The position numbers and the translations under genes are program-made. From NCBI RefSeq assembly GCF_935825525.1, contig NZ_CAKXZT010000174.1:1-64000 (forward strand): a stretch of DNA of 64,000 nucleotides, written 5' to 3'. The stretch's first letter is position 1; each line of letters opens with the position of its first letter. Origin of the DNA: Mesorhizobium escarrei (GTDB taxonomy: Bacteria > Pseudomonadota > Alphaproteobacteria > Rhizobiales > Rhizobiaceae). Positions 62,026-64,000 of the stretch are shown here, one piece after another. The notes under the pieces were generated by a model. It ran no database searches and had not been told where the DNA came from. It worked only from the letters and a program-made list of their open reading frames with translations.

Positions 62026-62829
62026 ATGACACTTCACATGAAGCTCAAATCATCCATCGCCGCCGTGCTGATGCTCGGCGGCCTTGGTCTTGCCACCCAG
62101 GCCGCCAATGCCGACGCCGTCGACGACATCACCAAGGCCGGCGCCATCAATGTCGGCATTTTCTCCGACTTTCCGCCCTTCTCCTCGGCCAGTGCCGACA
62201 TGAGCATCAAGGGCTATGACATCGACGTGGCGCAGTTCATCGCCGACCAGCTCAAGGTCAAACTCAATTTGGTCAGCGTGACCGGCCAGAACCGCATTCC
62301 GTATCTTACCGACAAGCGCGTCGATATCCTGATGAGCGTCGGCTATTCCAAGGAGCGTGAGCAGGTGATCGATTTCGCCGCCGCCTACGCACCCTATTAT
62401 ATCGCCGTCATCGGCCCGGCCGCGCTCAAGGTCGAAGGCAAGGATGACCTCGCCGACAAGTCGATCGCCGTCAACCGCGGCACGCTGGAGGACACGTCGC
62501 TGACCGAGGCAGCACCCGCCTCGGCCGACATCCGCCGCTTCGACAACTACAATTCCGTCATCCAGGCCTTCATCTCCGGTCAGACCCAGCTGATGGTCGT
62601 CGGCAACGATGTCGGCGCCCAGGTGCTCGCCCGCCAGGAGGCACTGAAGCCGGAGCAGAAATTCCAGCTCCTCACCTCGCCGTCGCATATCGGCCTCAAC
62701 AAGAACGAGGACCGCCTGAAACAAGCGGTCAACGACGCGGTCGCCAAGATGCTGGCCGATGGCAAGCTGGACGAAAGCTCGAAAGCCTGGCTCAAGACGC
62801 CGCTCAATCCCGACAACCTCAAGGATTGA
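62026..62829 (+). CDS. Polar amino acid ABC transporter substrate-binding protein
   Basis: A 267-residue periplasmic binding protein of the SBP_bac_3 type with a signal peptide (about 1-31, cleaved near ANA). It shows INVGIFSDFPPFS, KGYDIDVAQFIADQLKVKLNLV and the domain-crossing segments typical of the His/Arg/Gln-type family. ATG 62026 follows AGGGGAACGACA. It lies 89 bases after the ureohydrolase gene and feeds the two permeases downstream. Confidence 0.9.
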   Translation: MTLHMKLKSSIAAVLMLGGLGLATQAANADAVDDITKAGAINVGIFSDFPPFSSASADMSIKGYDIDVAQFIADQLKVKLNLVSVTGQNRIPYLTDKRVDILMSVGYSKEREQVIDFAAAYAPYYIAVIGPAALKVEGKDDLADKSIAVNRGTLEDTSLTEAAPASADIRRFDNYNSVIQAFISGQTQLMVVGNDVGAQVLARQEALKPEQKFQLLTSPSHIGLNKNEDRLKQAVNDAVAKMLADGKLDESSKAWLKTPLNPDNLKD

Positions 62830-62850
62830 TCTCCGGGGTAAGGACCTATC

Positions 62851-63519
62851 ATGGGCTACAGCCTCGACTTCGGCTGGGTTGCCGATGCGACAGGCGCGAT
62901 CGCGCGCGGGGCGGCCACGACGATCCTTTTGATCGCCGTGACCACGCTCGCGGGAACGTTCCTCAGCATCCTCGGTGCGGCCGGGCGGCGAAACGGCCCC
63001 TTGCTGCTCAAGCGGGCGATCGGCGTCTATGTCGAGGTGATCCGCAACACGCCGTTCCTGGTGCAGCTGTTCTTCATCTTCTTCGGGCTGCCCAGCATCG
63101 GCGTGAGGCTCGATCCGCTGCTGGCCGCCATACTGGCAATGACGCTCAACATGGCGGCCTACACGATCGAGATCGTCGGCGCCGGGCTTGACGCGGTGCC
63201 GCGCGGGCAGACGGAAGCAGCACTGGCGCTTGGGCTCAGGCCACGTCAGGTGTTCGTCAAGATCGTGCTGCCGCAGGCGCTCAAGGTGATCTTTCCGGCG
63301 CTGACCAGCCAGATCATCATCATGATGCTGGAGTCGGCCGTGGTCTCGCAGATCGCAGTGCGCGAATTGACCTACGAGGCCGACATGCTGCAGGCGCGCA
63401 CCTTCCGCGCTTTCGAGACCTATTTCGTGGTGACGATCGTCTATCTCGTCCTGTCGATGGGGCTGCGCCGGCTGCTGGTCAGCGGCGGGCGCCGCGCGCT
63501 GGGGGCCGGCGTGTCATGA
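62851..63519 (+). CDS. Polar amino acid ABC transporter permease 1
   Basis: A 222-residue HisM/GlnP-type inner-membrane permease. The cytoplasmic EAA loop reads QTEAALALGLRPRQVFVKIVLPQALK, and the early YVEVIRNTPFLVQLFFIFFGLP is the family signature. It forms the channel with the second permease, whose start overlaps its stop (ATGA). Confidence 0.92.
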   Translation: MGYSLDFGWVADATGAIARGAATTILLIAVTTLAGTFLSILGAAGRRNGPLLLKRAIGVYVEVIRNTPFLVQLFFIFFGLPSIGVRLDPLLAAILAMTLNMAAYTIEIVGAGLDAVPRGQTEAALALGLRPRQVFVKIVLPQALKVIFPALTSQIIIMMLESAVVSQIAVRELTYEADMLQARTFRAFETYFVVTIVYLVLSMGLRRLLVSGGRRALGAGVS

Positions 63520-64000
63520 TCGAATTCACCTTCTGGGATATCGTCCGCAACCTTCTGCTCGCCGCGCGCTGGACGGTGCTTCTGTCACTGGCGGCCTTCG
63601 TCGGCGGCGGTGTGGTCGGCTTGGTCGTGCTGTTCTTCAGGATCGCCAAGAATAAATGGGCGCAGCGGCTTGCGTCGGGGTACATCGCGCTTTTCCAGGG
63701 AACGCCGCTGCTCATGCAGCTCTTCCTGATGTTCTTTGGCCTGCCGATGCTGGGCTTGCGCATAGAACCTTGGACCGCCGCAGCACTTGGCCTCACCTTC
63801 TTCGCCAGCGCCTATCTCGCCGAAATCTGGCGCGGCGGCGTCGATGCGCTGCCACGTGGCCAGTGGGATGCCGGTGCCAGCCTCGGCCTCCACTACCTGC
63901 AGGAGCTGAGGCTGATCATCCTGCCGCAAGCGTTTTCGATCACCCGCGCGCCGACCGTCGGCTTCCTGGTGCAGTTGATCAAGTCGACCGCGCTGACCTC
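63516..64000 (+). CDS. Polar amino acid ABC transporter permease 2 (runs off the window)
   Basis: From ATG 63516 the frame is open to the window edge, about 161 codons without a stop. It begins MIEFTFWDIVRNLLLAARW and continues with YIALFQGTPLLMQLFLMFFGLP and an EAA loop GQWDAGASLGLHYLQELRLIILPQA, so it is the second permease of the same transporter. The ATPase gene is expected beyond position 64000. Confidence 0.9.
   Translation, partial: MIEFTFWDIVRNLLLAARWTVLLSLAAFVGGGVVGLVVLFFRIAKNKWAQRLASGYIALFQGTPLLMQLFLMFFGLPMLGLRIEPWTAAALGLTFFASAYLAEIWRGGVDALPRGQWDAGASLGLHYLQELRLIILPQAFSITRAPTVGFLVQLIKSTALT

Overview
The window looks like chromosome of a Mesorhizobium-type alphaproteobacterium (order Hyphomicrobiales). 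This rests on the uniformly GC-rich codon use, on gene orders typical of rhizobia (rpmH-rnpA-yidC with engB nearby; dapD ... dapE ... truA-fmt-def), on the protein families present, and on many small intergenic palindromes of rhizobial type. I see no prophage, insertion sequence, CRISPR array, rRNA or replication origin. One tRNA (Arg, anticodon ACG) lies at the left edge.

Layout. 0-6 kb: tRNA-Arg, a membrane sensor kinase, then rpmH-rnpA-yidC, an acyltransferase and engB. 6-10 kb: a TetR gene divergent from an EmrAB-type efflux pair, with two matched operators between them. 9.7-12.5 kb: Tat-exported MsrB, a secreted fasciclin protein, a RskA-type anti-sigma factor and an ECF sigma factor. 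12.6-17 kb: amidase, argB, and an Lrp regulator divergent from phenylalanine hydroxylase. 17-25 kb: two GGDEF proteins, a HAD phosphatase, a LOG protein, and dapD and dapE with small membrane proteins. 25-31 kb: a parD/parE pair with a frameshifted toxin, truA, a GNAT protein, fmt, def, rmuC, a GFA protein and a transglutaminase-like protein. 31-36.5 kb: a small basic protein, a guanidine-II (mini-ykkC) riboswitch ahead of a SugE/Gdx exporter, two luciferase-like flavin enzymes and an AI-2E-family transporter. 36.5-41.7 kb: a LacI-regulated CUT2 sugar ABC operon whose permease is frameshifted. 41.8-49.1 kb: a tightly overlapping six-gene operon (described below). 49.4-59.5 kb: nicotinamidase, an ion/organic-anion transporter, a Liv-type ABC transporter, a multi-pass membrane protein and pncB. 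59.6-64 kb: a LysR gene divergent from an agmatinase-family ureohydrolase and a polar amino acid ABC transporter that runs off the window.

The most interesting region is the operon at 41.8-49.1 kb (minus strand). It encodes a FAD subunit, a fused [2Fe-2S]/molybdopterin hydroxylase, a 6-hydroxynicotinate-reductase-like Fe-S protein, a UPF0280 protein (ApbE-like), a PF06684/DUF1185 protein and a MarR regulator. The hydroxylase-plus-reductase pairing mirrors the first two steps of reductive nicotinate breakdown known from Eubacterium barkeri. A nicotinamidase gene is divergent from it, and a palindromic candidate operator lies between them. I infer a regulon for a nicotinate-like N-heterocycle, with UPF0280 and PF06684 as proteins of unknown role in it.

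A second theme is how small repeats interact with genes. One palindrome lies in frame inside the hydroxylase as an interdomain linker. Another reads through as a possible N-terminal extension of a membrane protein. A third family sits at the stop codons of five genes. Tandem 16-21 bp repeats mark the starts of two adjacent genes in the operon. Three coding regions show apparent single-base frame breaks (parE, the sugar permease and the N-terminus of one GGDEF protein). Each could be real decay or a sequence error.
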